Source: Saccoglossus kowalevskii
Taxonomy: Eukaryota; Hemichordata; Enteropneusta; Harrimaniidae
Direction of reading: 5' to 3'
Length of the DNA stretch: 31,749 nt
Assembly: GCF_000003605.2 (NCBI RefSeq)
Contig: NW_003113961.1
Location: 25,138 to 56,886 of the forward strand
A model generated the notes under the pieces. It saw nothing but the letters and a program-made list of their open reading frames with translations. It did not search any database and was not told the DNA's origin. The translations under genes and the position numbers were made by a program. Each line of letters begins with the position of its first letter. Positions within the stretch are counted from its first letter, which is position 1. This document shows, piece after piece, positions 21,401-30,590 of this stretch.

Positions 21401-22198
21401 TTTGTGCAGTTTTCTTGATTTATTCTGCAGATATAGGTAAAATATAGGTAAGGCTTTGGCGAAATTTGAAAGAACAACTAATATTCTTCAACCTGGTGTT
21501 TTTTATAGATTTTATTTTTCATTCTGTTCATCTGTTTTTTACAGTTTAAAAAATATGAGCTTGGTGGAGCCTTCATCCCCTGTCTATTTCTTACACTAGA
21601 TACCAGCCGATACACCACCACCCCCCACCCCCCACTCATAGGGACTGCGTGGGTTGATCATAGTTTCTGGGCTCCCTGTGATACATGTACAATTAGTTGT
21701 TTACAGTAATTTATTTAACAGATGTAACATAAATATCTATATGAACTGAATGCTCACCCACCAAACACCAGTGTAGCACATTTTAATTTTATAGTATTTT
21801 TTTCCTAGTTCAAATCATGGAAGTACAAATGAACTCGAAATAAATGGCCTTGATACCGAAACAAAGGTATCAGAGTTGCAGGCTGATCTGCTGGCTTTTA
21901 TCTAATTGCTGAATGATGACGTGGTTGCTATGGTAATTTAGGTGATGTGTTGTCATTCGTCCATGGACGTATGAACCATGACCTACCTCCAGCCCGCTAC
22001 CTTGACGATCACACATGTCCCAATAGTTGTGACAATTGAATGTAGAATGTGGTAATGGCATAGTGACGCAACCAAGGCGATTCCCACACTACTGCTGACT
22101 ATCTTTTTACTGGTTGGACTTTTAGCATGTTTTACTAAATGGCCTACTGGCAGAGAAAATAGCAGAACACACATATAAATGAACTCATCCGGCGACAT
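9101..22198 (-). CDS. MBOAT7: MBOAT7, lysophosphatidylinositol acyltransferase (six coding exons)
   Basis: Membrane-bound O-acyltransferase 7 (LPIAT1) of the Lands cycle transfers an acyl group, preferentially arachidonoyl, from acyl-CoA to lysophosphatidylinositol in the ER membrane. Coding exons on the minus strand are 22198-21987, 20748-20622, 17757-17598, 16258-15901, 14887-14714 and 9458-9101. All introns are GT-AG and phases match at every junction, giving 462 residues against 472 in human. The protein opens with MSPDEF, like the vertebrate start MSPEEW. Family blocks follow in order: FANAVQLLLTLK (about 102-113), YCYIGIMTGPYYKY (about 159-172), MRYWNMTVQWWLANYIY (319-335, with the conserved Asn323) and FWHGIHPGYYLSF (354-366, with the catalytic His356). 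It is strongly hydrophobic throughout and ends in KKEK, a KKXX-type ER retrieval signal. No stop or missing key residue was found, so it should be functional. Confidence 0.95.
10383..10567. mobile_element. 185-bp MITE-like element with 22-bp terminal inverted repeats
   Basis: The left end TACCGTAAAATCTGTATTAG is the inverse of the right end TTCTAATACAGATTTTACAG apart from one mismatch in 22 bp. A second copy lies inverted at 14082-14234. No transposase is encoded, so it is non-autonomous. No clear target-site duplication beyond TA can be assigned. Confidence 0.75.
11411..12406. mobile_element. Non-autonomous DNA element with TIRs, TA target site and internal 157-bp repeats
   Basis: Ends are GCTCCGCTGT at 11411 and its inverse ACAGCGGAGC at 12397-12406, flanked by TA on both sides (11409-11410 and 12407-12408), as for TA-targeting DNA transposons. 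Inside, a unit of about 157 bp (marker GATATC at 11452, 11581, 11739, 11895, 12052, 12209) is repeated about five times with modest divergence; the first interval is shorter. A GACGACGACGGACGG tract lies near the right end. No transposase reading frame is present. Confidence 0.75.
12410..13720. repeat. Array of a 200-300 bp repeat with AAAATGGCC and GGCCATTTT motifs
   Basis: Recurring blocks are ATAATGTCTAATGTATG (about 12567, 13228, 13530), TTTGAACAAAATCCATCC, TTGAACATAATC and CATTAAAACAAAATG followed by GCCATTTTGAAT. Copies are diverged and some have internal deletions. The array is split by an insertion at about 12768-13226. Confidence 0.75.
12768..13226. mobile_element. Short TIR element inserted into the repeat array
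   Basis: The host repeat breaks at CCCATAA (12767) and resumes at CATAATGTCTAATG (13227), giving a CATAA direct duplication. Just inside, CTCATGCCACTAATTAA at 12772 is the inverse of TTAATTAGTGGTATGAG ending at 13224, with one mismatch in 17. It has no coding capacity. Confidence 0.7.
14082..14234. mobile_element. Second copy of the 185-bp MITE-like element, end-deleted
   Basis: Matches the reverse complement of 10383-10567 over the whole body (shared ATGGTACAATGCAACAGA and CATCTACACATATGAGAAAT). The right terminal repeat is cut down to TTCTACGGTA. The downstream 14235-14375 also matches the inverse of 10215-10382 in part (GGCTTTCTGGCTTGCAGGG), so both copies sit in a larger shared unit. Confidence 0.75.
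14365..14645 (-). repeat. Dispersed repeat family R1, inverted copy
   Basis: Matches the reverse complement of 24803-25290 and 30110-30590 (shared TGAATTATTT, GGGTTTTAAAA, TTGAAAAATATTAGGA and GATTGTACA). A shorter relative is at 11255-11400. Confidence 0.65.
14714..14887 (-). CDS. MBOAT7: MBOAT7 coding exon 5 (residues 286-344)
   Basis: Acceptor AAATTACAG, donor GTAAAT at 14713. Encodes YYSFETINNINGYKCDF and RDAMRYWNMTVQWWLANYIY, the block carrying the conserved Asn323. Phase fits both neighbours. Confidence 0.94.
14985..15110 (-). repeat. Left arm of intron 4 inverted repeat
   Basis: Pairs with 15705-15845 as an imperfect inverted repeat. The core on this arm (minus strand) is ATGTATCATTGGCTGCATTT and CTGAAAATCCAAGGTGACTTTG. 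The other arm has the same on the plus strand, with about 10-15% differences. Confidence 0.7.
15705..15845 (+). repeat. Right arm of intron 4 inverted repeat
   Basis: The plus strand carries ATGTATCACTGGCTGCAATT and CTGAAAGTCCAAGCTGACTT, matching the inverse of 14985-15110. The two arms sit near the two ends of the 1-kb intron between MBOAT7 exons 4 and 5. Confidence 0.7.
15901..16258 (-). CDS. MBOAT7: MBOAT7 coding exon 4 (residues 167-286)
   Basis: Acceptor TTATTACAG, donor GTAAGAG at 15900. Encodes PYYKYKTYYDMI, several membrane helices (including VPMFFVFRTRMYAAW) and the loop LGAYPKDTLPK. A 20-odd-base poly(T) tract on the plus strand lies just downstream in the intron. Confidence 0.94.
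16400..17642 (-). repeat. 85-bp satellite built from the MBOAT7 exon 3/intron 3 junction
   Basis: Thirteen copies in register, with the exon-end base at 16579, 16664, 16749, 16834, 16919, 17004, 17089, 17174, 17258, 17343, 17428, 17513 and 17598. The single 84-bp step is a one-base deletion near 17230. The copy at 17598 is the real exon end. Each unit, read on the minus strand, holds about 45 nt of exon (CACTATGCATACTGTTATAT and GGTATTATGACAG) plus the donor GTAAGTCATG and about 30 nt more of intron. A further decayed copy at about 16410-16470 has lost the donor GT. The array fills almost all of intron 3. Confidence 0.97.
17598..17757 (-). CDS. MBOAT7: MBOAT7 coding exon 3 (residues 114-167)
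   Basis: Acceptor TTTCTAG, then ATGGTTGGCATG in phase 0. The exon ends ATG ACA G before the donor GTAAGT (17597). Encodes MVGMTFEIHDSYAAKIN to YAYCYIGIMTG. The last 45 nt of this exon and the first 40 nt of the intron form the final copy of the 85-bp satellite that fills the intron. Reading past the donor gives a stop after G-K-S-C-L-L. Confidence 0.93.
18430..18462. repeat. 10-bp minisatellite AGGTTAGGCT
   Basis: About three perfect units of TAGGTTAGGC followed by a diverged one. Confidence 0.8.
18765..19090 (+). repeat. Dispersed repeat R2, copy 1
   Basis: Shares GCAGCTTGC.AATCCATAACT, AATTTTGCAATG.CAC and ATGATGAAACACTAGTAGT with 21225-21400 in the same orientation. This copy has about 150 extra bases between the two conserved blocks. 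Confidence 0.65.
19411..20100 (-). pseudogene. LINE (CR1/jockey-like) reverse transcriptase relic
   Basis: Non-LTR retrotransposon reverse transcriptase fragments in order on the minus strand: IVPLHKKG and ITLLSLLGKIF (about 20040-19950, frame-broken), LNENQ, LYCVFVNFVKAFNHINHYML (19808-19749, the RT motif where DF.KAFD is expected), LLKIGLHGRFFKVLQSMYKN, then LCGVQPSSIVSLLLFALFIN and LLFAHDLILFG (about 19540-19500). The catalytic YADD box is FAHD here, so the enzyme is dead, and stops and frame changes separate the parts. It lies in MBOAT7 intron 2 in the same orientation as the gene. Confidence 0.88.
20145..20295. repeat. 31-bp tandem repeat, about 4.5 copies
   Basis: The unit TCAGGATTGCATCTGCTAAC plus ATCCCCAACAA recurs at 20150, 20181, 20212 and 20243, with a decayed copy at 20274. 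Confidence 0.92.
20622..20748 (-). CDS. MBOAT7: MBOAT7 coding exon 2 (residues 71-113)
   Basis: Preceded by TTTACAG and followed by the donor GTAGGT. Encodes HCHKLTFAWCFGYIAFFRM and then GLPYPPSFANAVQLLLTLK, a block typical of MBOAT7. Ends in phase 0. Confidence 0.93.
20749..21986 (-). other. MBOAT7 intron 1
   Basis: A 1.24-kb intron with a copy of dispersed repeat R2 at 21225-21400 and a C-rich tract at 21612-21638 (CACCACCACCCCCC). No coding motif was found in its open stretches. Confidence 0.88.
21225..21400 (+). repeat. Dispersed repeat R2, copy 2
   Basis: Matches 18765-19090, with the two conserved blocks directly adjacent here. Ends near GTTAATTATTCATAA. Confidence 0.65.
21987..22198 (-). 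CDS. MBOAT7: MBOAT7 coding exon 1 (residues 1-71)
   Basis: Starts at ATG 22198 and encodes MSPDEFIYMCVLLFSLPVGH followed by two further hydrophobic helices. It ends in TGG AG before the donor GTAGGT at 21986. The start is chosen because it aligns with the MSPEEW start of vertebrate MBOAT7. The final AG joins the first base of exon 2 to make Arg71. Confidence 0.92.
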
Positions 22199-23972
22199 AT
22201 TGGATCTCGTATTTTATCGCTAGGGTGAGATGTCTCGCGAAACGCGAGACTTTTTAGGCACAACCTGTTGAGGAGCGAATCAGCCAATTTTAGATGTAAC
22301 CCGGAAACTAGTTGTAGAAGAAACTTTAACTGGTTCAACAGGAACTACGCAGAAGAACACAAAGATAACACAAAGTAAACAATACTGAGTTTAGAGGATC
22401 TGCGTTCACAGGGCACTTATAACAAAATTCAAAGCAATTTTAATTTCAAATTTTACACCAAACTCCTAATGTATTTGTTGTGTATTTGCTTCTATGGCTG
22501 CTATTACAATACCACAATATTAGCGTAATGACTTATTGTCTTGTCAGTTACGGGTTGGTGCTTGTTTTAAAGTGAGCGGGTCGTGTCCTGAGCACGCGCG
22601 GTAGTTGAGTCCTAATCGATGATAACAACCCACCTAAAAACGCGAAGGCTCATGGGTAGGCTTTTGTAAACAATGACACGCTATAGCCGTCTATCGCATT
22701 CGCAGGTGACGATTCCCTTGCATTAAATGTAACATCCAGCATACCATGAACACTACTGTCCCTTTGCTCAGTGTAATACTAATTAGAATTAACTAACAAT
22801 TTCTGAATTCTAACATCCATTTTGATTTACAAAATATGTATATTTATAAAACGTTCTCGCGACCACAACTTAATACTATTCAATGTTCAATTGGAAGTTT
22901 GTATACCTCATTTTACATTTTGCTATTTTCTCGAATCTGAACTATTTGTTATGAATATTGTGTGAATGTAAACGACTTGTGAATGGGACAGTGTTGGTTG
23001 TGGTTATGAATTATTAGAAAATTCTGATACTCTCAGCGCATTCCTTTCATCTATATACATTTATACGGCAACGTATAAATCCAGGAGCGTAGCATGCAGC
23101 AACGTTAAATATATATAACAACTGATTCTTACCTTAATTTTTACTATTTTTTGTTAATAAATTCCTTGAGCATTTTTTTAAATTGTAAGAATTTTATTAA
23201 AAGAAAGTCACACAAGTTCAATGGCATGGACATTGTCAGTTGAAAATCATGACACAAAAATATAATGATAATGGATGTATGTATTCGAGTTTTGGAATGT
23301 CATGTGACGTATCAGGGGTCTCAGTTAACGGTTTTATAGAACATACGCTATCGACATAGTGGATGCCGATGGCCACAAATGATACCGACATTGCCGCATT
23401 CCTATTATGTTGTGGAATAAGTATCAGCGAGAGATGTTATGGTGCACGTAGAAGTCAGCCTTGTGTATTTAAGTAGTTCAATTATATTAATTACCATGAC
23501 TACACACAAATGTTAGCAGCCGCACAGTTGCTTATCGATATGCCAATTAGTACATGCCAGTTAATTTGTAACTTGGTCGTTCGCTGATTTTTCTGGAGCT
23601 TGTAAAACACGAACGAGTATCCAATACAACTGTGTAATACATATATTAAGTATTATATTTAACAGTCACATTAACGGGATATTTGATTTCACATATATCT
23701 ATATTACTTCCTTATATTAAATTGGGGTTGTTTTCATCCGGGTAATATTGCTATTTTACGAGATTGAAGGTACATGCACGAATGCATGAACTTTGTACTG
23801 ACACTGAGTATCACGGAGTTTATTGTATTGCTAATAGGTGGATTTTCACCGTCATCGCCATTCGCGCAACTTTTACGTGCGCGGATACACGCTGGAACAG
23901 CGGAGTTTTCTTTATTTTACAGTCGTCGTTTAACAGAAATGATTAGGTAGTTTTAGAATTGCCCTGATTGAA
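22199..23972. promoter_or_regulatory. Intergenic region between divergent MBOAT7 and the plus-strand gene
   Basis: The start codons of the two genes face away from each other across 1774 bp. This interval must hold both promoters and 5' UTRs, unless further upstream exons exist. A more CG-rich patch lies at about 22560-22700 (CACGCGCGG). No canonical TATA/initiator pair can be assigned with confidence. Confidence 0.5.
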
Positions 23973-24177
23973 ATGGTTAAGGATAAACAAGCGGCTGGAT
24001 TCGATTCGAGTGCCGAGCTTAACGGCGTTGGCGGCGGACGTAGAACACCAATGGCTGCAGTTAATTCGATGACCACAATGGCAGCATTGCCGCCTGCCAG
24101 CCAAACAGCTTACAATCCCCCTGAAGATGTCGATACCACTAAACTTGGAATAAACGAAGCGGAAATTTCAAAATTTG
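23973..24177 (+). CDS. Plus-strand gene, coding exon 1
   Basis: Begins MVKDKQAAGFDSSAELNGV and ends EAEISKF plus the first G of a split codon before GTAAGA. GC content and CpG use are higher than in the surrounding DNA, as expected of coding sequence. Confidence 0.75.
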
Positions 24178-27100
24178 GTAAGAATAATATGACAAACTTT
24201 GACATAAGCTCTGACTGCCACGTAATACATATACACATGTGCCAATAATATGTACACAAAAGGTGTGGTCAAGTCGTGTCAATGTTTACATACAGTGTTT
24301 GTCGCATTAAAACACTTATTGAATAGGTTACATTTGCAGAAAACAAGCGATACATTTGTTGTGGTACTTCTATTTTTTTGTAAAACCATATCATACAATG
24401 GAATGCCATCTTCATGAAATAAATCAAGTTTAGAGGGTTCTATCAGCATCTCTGCTTTATTCCTGGTAATCGTGTAGTAATTTTGTACAAATCGTAACGA
24501 TTTTAGATTAAAATTTTCAAATACAACCAAATACTTAACGACAAGTGACTAAATATCGAGAAAGTCAGCAATAATTTGATGAAAGTGCTGTTCGAAGTAC
24601 ACAATAACATTTGTGGAGTATGCATGTTGCCTTTTATATACTGAAACATTGGGAATGGTGATAATCAGATATTGAAGACGAAATAGGTCCTCTGTGTGCA
24701 GCACTAATAAATACGCATTATATGCAAATCACTAGTAGTTAGTATAACAATGCATTCAATGCGAGTATTATTGGTACATTGCTGTAAATAACACAATTGT
24801 CTGTCTACTCATAATATTTTAGGAAGTTGGTCATAAATCGCATGACAATGTTCATTGGTTTACTGTGTACAATCATGAAGCTACTGTCCCATGTCAAAAT
24901 AAAATAGATCTTTTTTTGAGAAACTTGTCCTAATATTTTTCAAAAACCGTCCTAATATTTTTCAAAATTGTTTAGACATTTCCATAGTCTAAGAATACGA
25001 TGTTAAAAATTGCATTTCAACATATTTTAAAACCCAGATTTGTTAAATAATTCAGGACAGCAACAAGTACCATGAGATTAGCATTTTTTCAGCCTATGTC
25101 ACAAACCTGGAATTTAAGCTATGGCATAACATTCCTACCATAGGCCAAAATATGAACAACCAACTAAAATACAGCATACATTTTCTCCAAAATTAGGCTG
25201 GTTTCCCCCATTTTTTTCAAGCCAATAGCCTTATATTGACCTGGAGTACATTATATCGTAAAGTTCCAAGTCAATATCGAACACAACACAACGACTTCGA
25301 CGCTTTGATGGTCTGCCAATTATGTTTACTCTATTAAGCCTATTTGAAATTTTGTTTATGAACTTGCTTTAAATTAACGGAAATAGCCTTTGATAAATGC
25401 ACAGACAGCAGTTTTTTGTATTGCGGCTTGGTTTTAGTAGGGCAATTATTAAATTAGTTGTTTTGTAAATCAACCTTCATGAATACATGTATCGAAGAAA
25501 CGAACAAAAAAGTTATGAATTAATCTCATTATCTGACGATGCAAGGTTTACTGGGTTTAAGAAATATCAAATACTTCTACATATATCCTACACACGCAAC
25601 GGTTTTATTTGAGAGTGTGTCTTTTAATATTTAATGTTTGTTTGTATAAACAAAAGCATCAAACATATCAATACGACCCGAATATTCAGACTTCACAGGA
25701 CAATATCAGTATCTAAACTGCAGTGTCAGTACACTGATGCCCAGACTGCAGTGTCAGTACACTGATTCCCAGACTGCAGTGTCAGTACACTGATGCCCAG
25801 ACTGCAGTGTCAGTACACTGATGCCCAGACTGCAGTGTCAGTACACTGATTCAATGACTGCAGTGTCAGTACACTGATTCTCAGACTGCAGTGTCAGTAC
25901 ACTGATTCCCAGACTGCAGTGTCAGTACACTGATTCCCAGACAGCATGCAGTGTCAGTACACAGATTCCCAGACTGCAGTGTCAGTACACTGATTCCCAG
26001 ACTGCAGTGTCAGTACACTGATTCCCAGACTGCAGTGTCAGTACACTGATTCCCAGACTGCAGTGTCAGTATCCTGATTCCCAGACTGCAGTGCAGTACA
26101 CTTTTTCCCAGACTGCAGTGTCAGTACACTGATTCCCAGACTGCAGTGTCAGTACACTGATTCCCAGACTGCAGTGTCAGTACACTGATTCCCAGACTGC
26201 AGTGTCAGTACACTGATTCCCAGACTGCAGTGTCAGTACACTGATGCCCAGACTGCAGTGTCAGTACACTGATTCCCAGACTGCAGTGTCAGTACACTGA
26301 TGCCCAGACTGCAGTGTCAGTACACTGATTCCCAGACTGCAGTGTCAGTACATCGATTCCCAGACTGCAGTGTCAGTACACTGATGCCCAGACTGCAGTG
26401 TCAGTACACTGATTCCCAGACTGCAGTGTCAGTACACTGATTCCCAGACTGCAGTGTCAGTACACTGATGCCCAGACTGCAGTGTCAGTACACTGATTCC
26501 CAGACTGCAGTGTCAGTACACTGATGCCCAGACTACAGTGTCAGTACACTGATTCCCAGACTGCAGTGTCAGCACACTGATTCCCAGACTGCGGCCATTT
26601 CCGTTATAAAACTGTGTATTTGACGATGGCGACGAGGACGTATAATTAAACCTATAAACCCGCTTTCAAAACAATCTATACACACTAAATACTGTAGTGT
26701 TTTATCGTGAAATTGTTTAAAATCGTTGATTTCTGCCCATATTTCTTCTGCTTTGGAGATCTATTTAGCGTTCACCCTATGTACATGATTTGTATGAAAT
26801 GAGCAATGATGGAAGTGACATTGAAAAACATCATACTGTTACAAGACAATCTGGACGCATAGCTAATTGTTGGAATGCCCAGTTTGGGTTTATGGGATGC
26901 AAGATAGTTTTTGGTATATATGACATGCATTTTTGTAGGCACAAAATATATGTGGGAATCACAAAATAATTCTAGCCAGGAAGGGCACCTGACAAATTGA
27001 CACTATCCTAGGTAAGACCCCTAAAGTAATATTACACTTTAAATTGATCTCATCAGACATCCCCCCCTCCGCAAGCATTTATAATTAAAGCAACCGAACC

Positions 27101-27945
27101 CTCTAATCAATTGTTATTTTCACCTCAGAGTTCATCCTATTGTCCAAGTTTATTTGTATAGATATGTACTGTGACCAAAACTATGCGAATTATTTATACA
27201 TAATATGACACACTTCAGACTTAATCTTATTCCGTGCAGATCGTTATCTATGTCATGTCATCGTAGTGAACTATATTCGATTACTGACCATGTACTGTCA
27301 TTTGACCGCGTCATTAAAACTTCTCTGCTGAAAGTATTCATGCTATAATTACGATGACGTCATAGTGAACGTTATATTATGCCAGACATCATTGCACATT
27401 GCGTTTGTGTGTCAATGTGAGCCACCGTATTCCGCCAATTCTGTACACTGTCCTTCCATATATGAAATGAACACATTATATGAATTATGAATTAATTATG
27501 GAAATCTCGATAAATCTTAATATTGTATTTTTTTTCAGATACGCGGTCTATTCCTTTACCAAGTCACGCAACTGTCAACAGGCGGTTCGAGAAGTACATA
27601 GTAAGTACACAATGGCAATAAAATAAAATAAAATAAAATATAATGACTTCCAGAATTGATGTATGATGTGACACGTGTTGTACGAACTCAACTTGATACG
27701 CTCTAGCTCGGAAATTGTTGCGTCTCTTTATATAATTTTAACATTATTTAGTCAATATTATATTATTATTACCCATGTTTTATACCTTTTTTAAATGATA
27801 ATCACTATATAGACTAAACATATGCAATCTCACTGTGCACATCTATTATCCCGTACAGATGAAACAAGGTGATATTTCAGACGAAAAACGGAAACATCTA
27901 CGTGAAACAACAATTCATGAAAAATGGAGATTGTTATCGGAATCG
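23973..27945 (+). CDS. 5' part of an unidentified gene (formin-like N-terminus?), three exons, runs off window
   Basis: Coding exons 23973-24177, 27539-27600 and 27859-27945 join in frame (phases 1, 0, 0) through GT-AG introns with consensus donors (GTAAGA, GTAAGT, GTAAGT) and give 118 residues. The ATG is in good context (GAAATGG). Residues 1-68 are low-complexity (RRTPMAAVNSMTTMAALPPA), probably disordered. Residues 82-118 read NRRFEKYIMKQGDISDEKRK, then HLRETTIHEKWRLLSES. The pattern RF-x(n)-D/E-K-R-x-x-L-x(n)-EKW-x-L resembles the start of the GTPase-binding domain of FMNL and DAAM formins, but this is similarity by eye over one short helix pair. Later exons are not recognisable before the window ends. 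The gene model is well supported; its name is not. Confidence 0.7.
24803..25290 (+). repeat. Dispersed repeat family R1, copy in intron 1 of the plus-strand gene
   Basis: Starts CTACTCATAAT and shares GTTGGTCATAAATCGCATGA, CAATCATGAAGCTA, TTCAGCCTATGTCAC and CTACCATAGG with 30110-30590. The right terminal repeat is not recognisable. Confidence 0.8.
25714..26595. repeat. 28-bp hairpin satellite, about 31 copies
   Basis: The unit is GACTGCAGTGTCAGTACACT plus GATTCCCA, repeated head to tail. Each unit contains CAGTGT-CAGT-ACACTG, a perfect 6-bp stem with a 4-base loop, overlapping a CTGCAG palindrome. Variants GATTCCCA and GATGCCCA are interspersed, and a few units carry small indels (near 25935 and 26090). 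It lies in intron 1 of the plus-strand gene. Confidence 0.97.
27539..27600 (+). CDS. Plus-strand gene, coding exon 2
   Basis: Preceded by a strong pyrimidine tract and CAG (TATTTTTTTTCAG), followed by GTAAGT. The split codon gives Asp69, then TRSIPLPSHATVNRRFEKYI. Ends in phase 0. Confidence 0.78.
27617..27643. repeat. AATAA microsatellite
   Basis: Five or so AATAA units in the short intron between exons 2 and 3. Confidence 0.85.
27859..27945 (+). CDS. Plus-strand gene, coding exon 3
   Basis: Preceded by CCCGTACAG, followed by GTAAGT. Exactly 29 codons: MKQGDISDEKRKHLRETTIH and then EKWRLLSES. Phase 0 at both ends. Confidence 0.76.
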
Positions 27946-30109
27946 GTAAGTGCACATGCAGCTGAATGTAGACCGTTATCGTGTTACATTCCAACGCCTA
28001 TAACCATCACGGTGTGCGTGTGGACCAATTTTGATATAAAATTGGTACATAGGCCCAACTGAATATCCTCGCTGGGTGGTATCTCCACTGTTACAGTATA
28101 AGTAAGAGATACAGCGTTGGAATATAAAATCCGATAGGAGATATACTTCAAAGGAGTCTGCACAAAGATTGGCACATACATGTATATCTTCGAATTAATA
28201 AAATGAATAAACTTGATCGAGGTAAATGTATATATGTATTGCACATGTTTGTGCTGTAAATTAAAAATGTATATTTGAATATTTAGCTGGATCGCGACGA
28301 TACAATTATCATGGGAACTTCATGTAGGATCTGATTCTGATTTATATTAATGATCGCAATGGTCGTCGTTCCGTGTCGTGTTCGTTGACATGGGTCCCAT
28401 GCAACATATACAACACGTGTAAGAGCTTTGCGTGCTGCAAAAAGGCACAAGTGCCAAAAGTGTTTTTTTTATTAAAACAAGACACCTGTATTTAATAATA
28501 TGGTTAAATAATTCAACGGCGTTATTGATAGTGACAGTTTAGTACCTCCAATCGGGCGTGGTCATAACTGTTAACACTCAGTTATGGCGATGTGTACGTT
28601 TTTATTCCTCAATTAGCATTATCAACAGTATAGACGAGCGACTGGTACGTGCGTTATCACTACTTGTGATTCTGGTATCGCATTGTATCCGTTAAGGCAC
28701 GTTCCATGCCGGATAGGGGTAAATGTACAAAATGAGTGTTGTTGTTGTTGCTGTTGTTGCTGTTGTTGTTGTTGTTGTTGTAAATCATGTGAATATATTG
28801 ACACGTATAGGATTGTGTTCTATGCGAGATTATTACCAATTCAATGCTATTCTTCACCTGCTCAATTAGACTTTAGACACTACCGTACTTTGTATTATTT
28901 CTTATTACAAGAAAATTCGATAAAGACGTAAAATATATTAATATACATCTGTTACCGTAAGTTACCATAAGTTACAGCGTGCAGTAATTTCGCGGTATTT
29001 TACGGGGTATTTTCGTCCTACCATATTAGGAGTTCCAAATATGGAATGATTACGCGCGTGAGCGTCCTCTAATAATAAAAACAAACATGGCTGCCACCAG
29101 GGTTTGACTGGACACCACACAAAGAAGTTCGATAATTCTGTTCTAAACTTTTTGATGTATCATTGGGAGGAAAATAATAATAAGGTTATTACGAGAATAC
29201 CTCAAAGTATGCACTCAGACTGCGCGTCTGTCGATACTCCCGCTGTACTGTCTTCGTGCATACTTTTCGGTATCCTCGTAATACTCGTATTATATGGCTG
29301 GGAGTTTACATAGCTGTATCACAGCAATTCAAAAAAATACCCAGTGTGTAAAAACCTCCACCATGGATATAGAATACACTGTTATACGCCCAACTTTTAA
29401 AATAATAACTCGAATGTTATACTTTATTGCACACTGCAGTTGATTACAACCTCCGTCGGTTTACCCCGGCCTCAGACCATTAACAACCGCTATACGAGGG
29501 TGACACAGATAGTATTCGTGGATTACGCCGAGATTTATATTGGTAGTCACAAAGCTTGCTTACTGGTTCACCTGTCCACTGAAAATAGAGTATGTGTATC
29601 ACTTACATCTCACCTCAAAAAAATCACGAAAATTTACCAATTTTTATTTGAATAAGAATTACGTGTTCATAATATGTAACATAACAATAAACATTAGACG
29701 GCGAATTGTAACTATTCGTAGATCTAATATCCAGATACCGGCATACACCGTGACTGATGTGATAGTAAGCAAGTTTTCATCGTAAGCCCTGGGCCAATAA
29801 GTGACGTGGGTATAATCACGTAAACGTAGAATCATAGCTATCGTCAATCGCATACCACTCCCTCGTGTTGGTATTTAGCTTATCGATCAGTTGTCCGGCT
29901 TTCTTAACAATACAAGTATTTTAAAATTGACTTAGGGTCACGTCACATATCATACCGAGAGCAAATCGATTCGGAACTTACACGGCCCGGGACGTCATTT
30001 CAGATAACGCGCTGCGACACTACCTCAGTGCATACCGGGTAGTTAGTAGATTCACAGTCCCTCCAGTGGATTCAACTACTGACAAGCCTTAAACATTCAT
30101 CTAAAGTAA
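27946..30109 (+). other. Probable intron 3 of the plus-strand gene, no exon recognised
   Basis: Apart from the trinucleotide tract I see no supported exon. The open stretches at 29104-29313 and 29440-29785 have no family motif and no convincing splice sites. Confidence 0.5.
28738..28782. repeat. TTG/CTG trinucleotide microsatellite
   Basis: About 15 trinucleotides, TGT with interspersed GCT. It reads as poly-Cys on one strand and poly-Gln or poly-Asn on the other, with no gene context for any of them. Confidence 0.9.
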
Positions 30110-30590
30110 AAGCCTACTCATAATTTTTGATAAAATTGGTCATAAATCGCATGAAAATGTTCATTAGTTTATTATGTACAATCATGAAGCTAATGGTACA
30201 ATGACATTTGTGGGTTATAGTTAAGCTTTTTGAGAAACGTGTTCTAATATTTCATGAAAATTGCTATTTTTAGAACAATTCCATAGAGCACAATGCTAAT
30301 AAATAATTGCATTTGTTGACACTTTTTAAAACCGACGAGATTTTTTAAATAATTCAGAACCGCATATATGATTTTTTCAGCCTATGTCACCATGCTAGAT
30401 TTTGAGATATTGCATAATATCTCTACCATAGGAACCCGTGGTAAAAGTGTTATAATAGTGTCAAAATGGCGACTTTCCACTAAAATACAACCAACAATTT
30501 CTTTTTTAGGTCAATATCCTTTTATTGCCTTGGAGTACAGTTTATTGCAAAATGAATAAATTCTGGGTATTTTAATTTATGAGTAGGCTT
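30110..30590 (+). mobile_element. MITE-like element, full-length copy of family R1
   Basis: The left end AAGCCTACTCATAA (30110-30123) is the exact inverse of the right end TTATGAGTAGGCTT (30577-30590). The interior matches 24803-25290. About 481 bp, with no transposase. A clean target-site duplication is not visible. Confidence 0.75.

Noticed and set aside
24279-24530. 83-codon minus-strand open frame
   Set aside because: No family motif; lies in intron 1 of the plus-strand gene with no splice or start context.
25714-26595. Regular 28-bp repeats looking like a CRISPR array
   Set aside because: There are no unique spacers: units abut directly, and the genome is eukaryotic.
28284-28330. Possible fourth exon of the plus-strand gene after TATTTAG
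   Set aside because: No pyrimidine tract, poor donor, and the short peptide has no link to the preceding domain.
28622-28931. Poly-Gln, poly-Asn and poly-Cys reading frames
   Set aside because: All come from one TTG/CTG microsatellite read in different frames; no other coding evidence.
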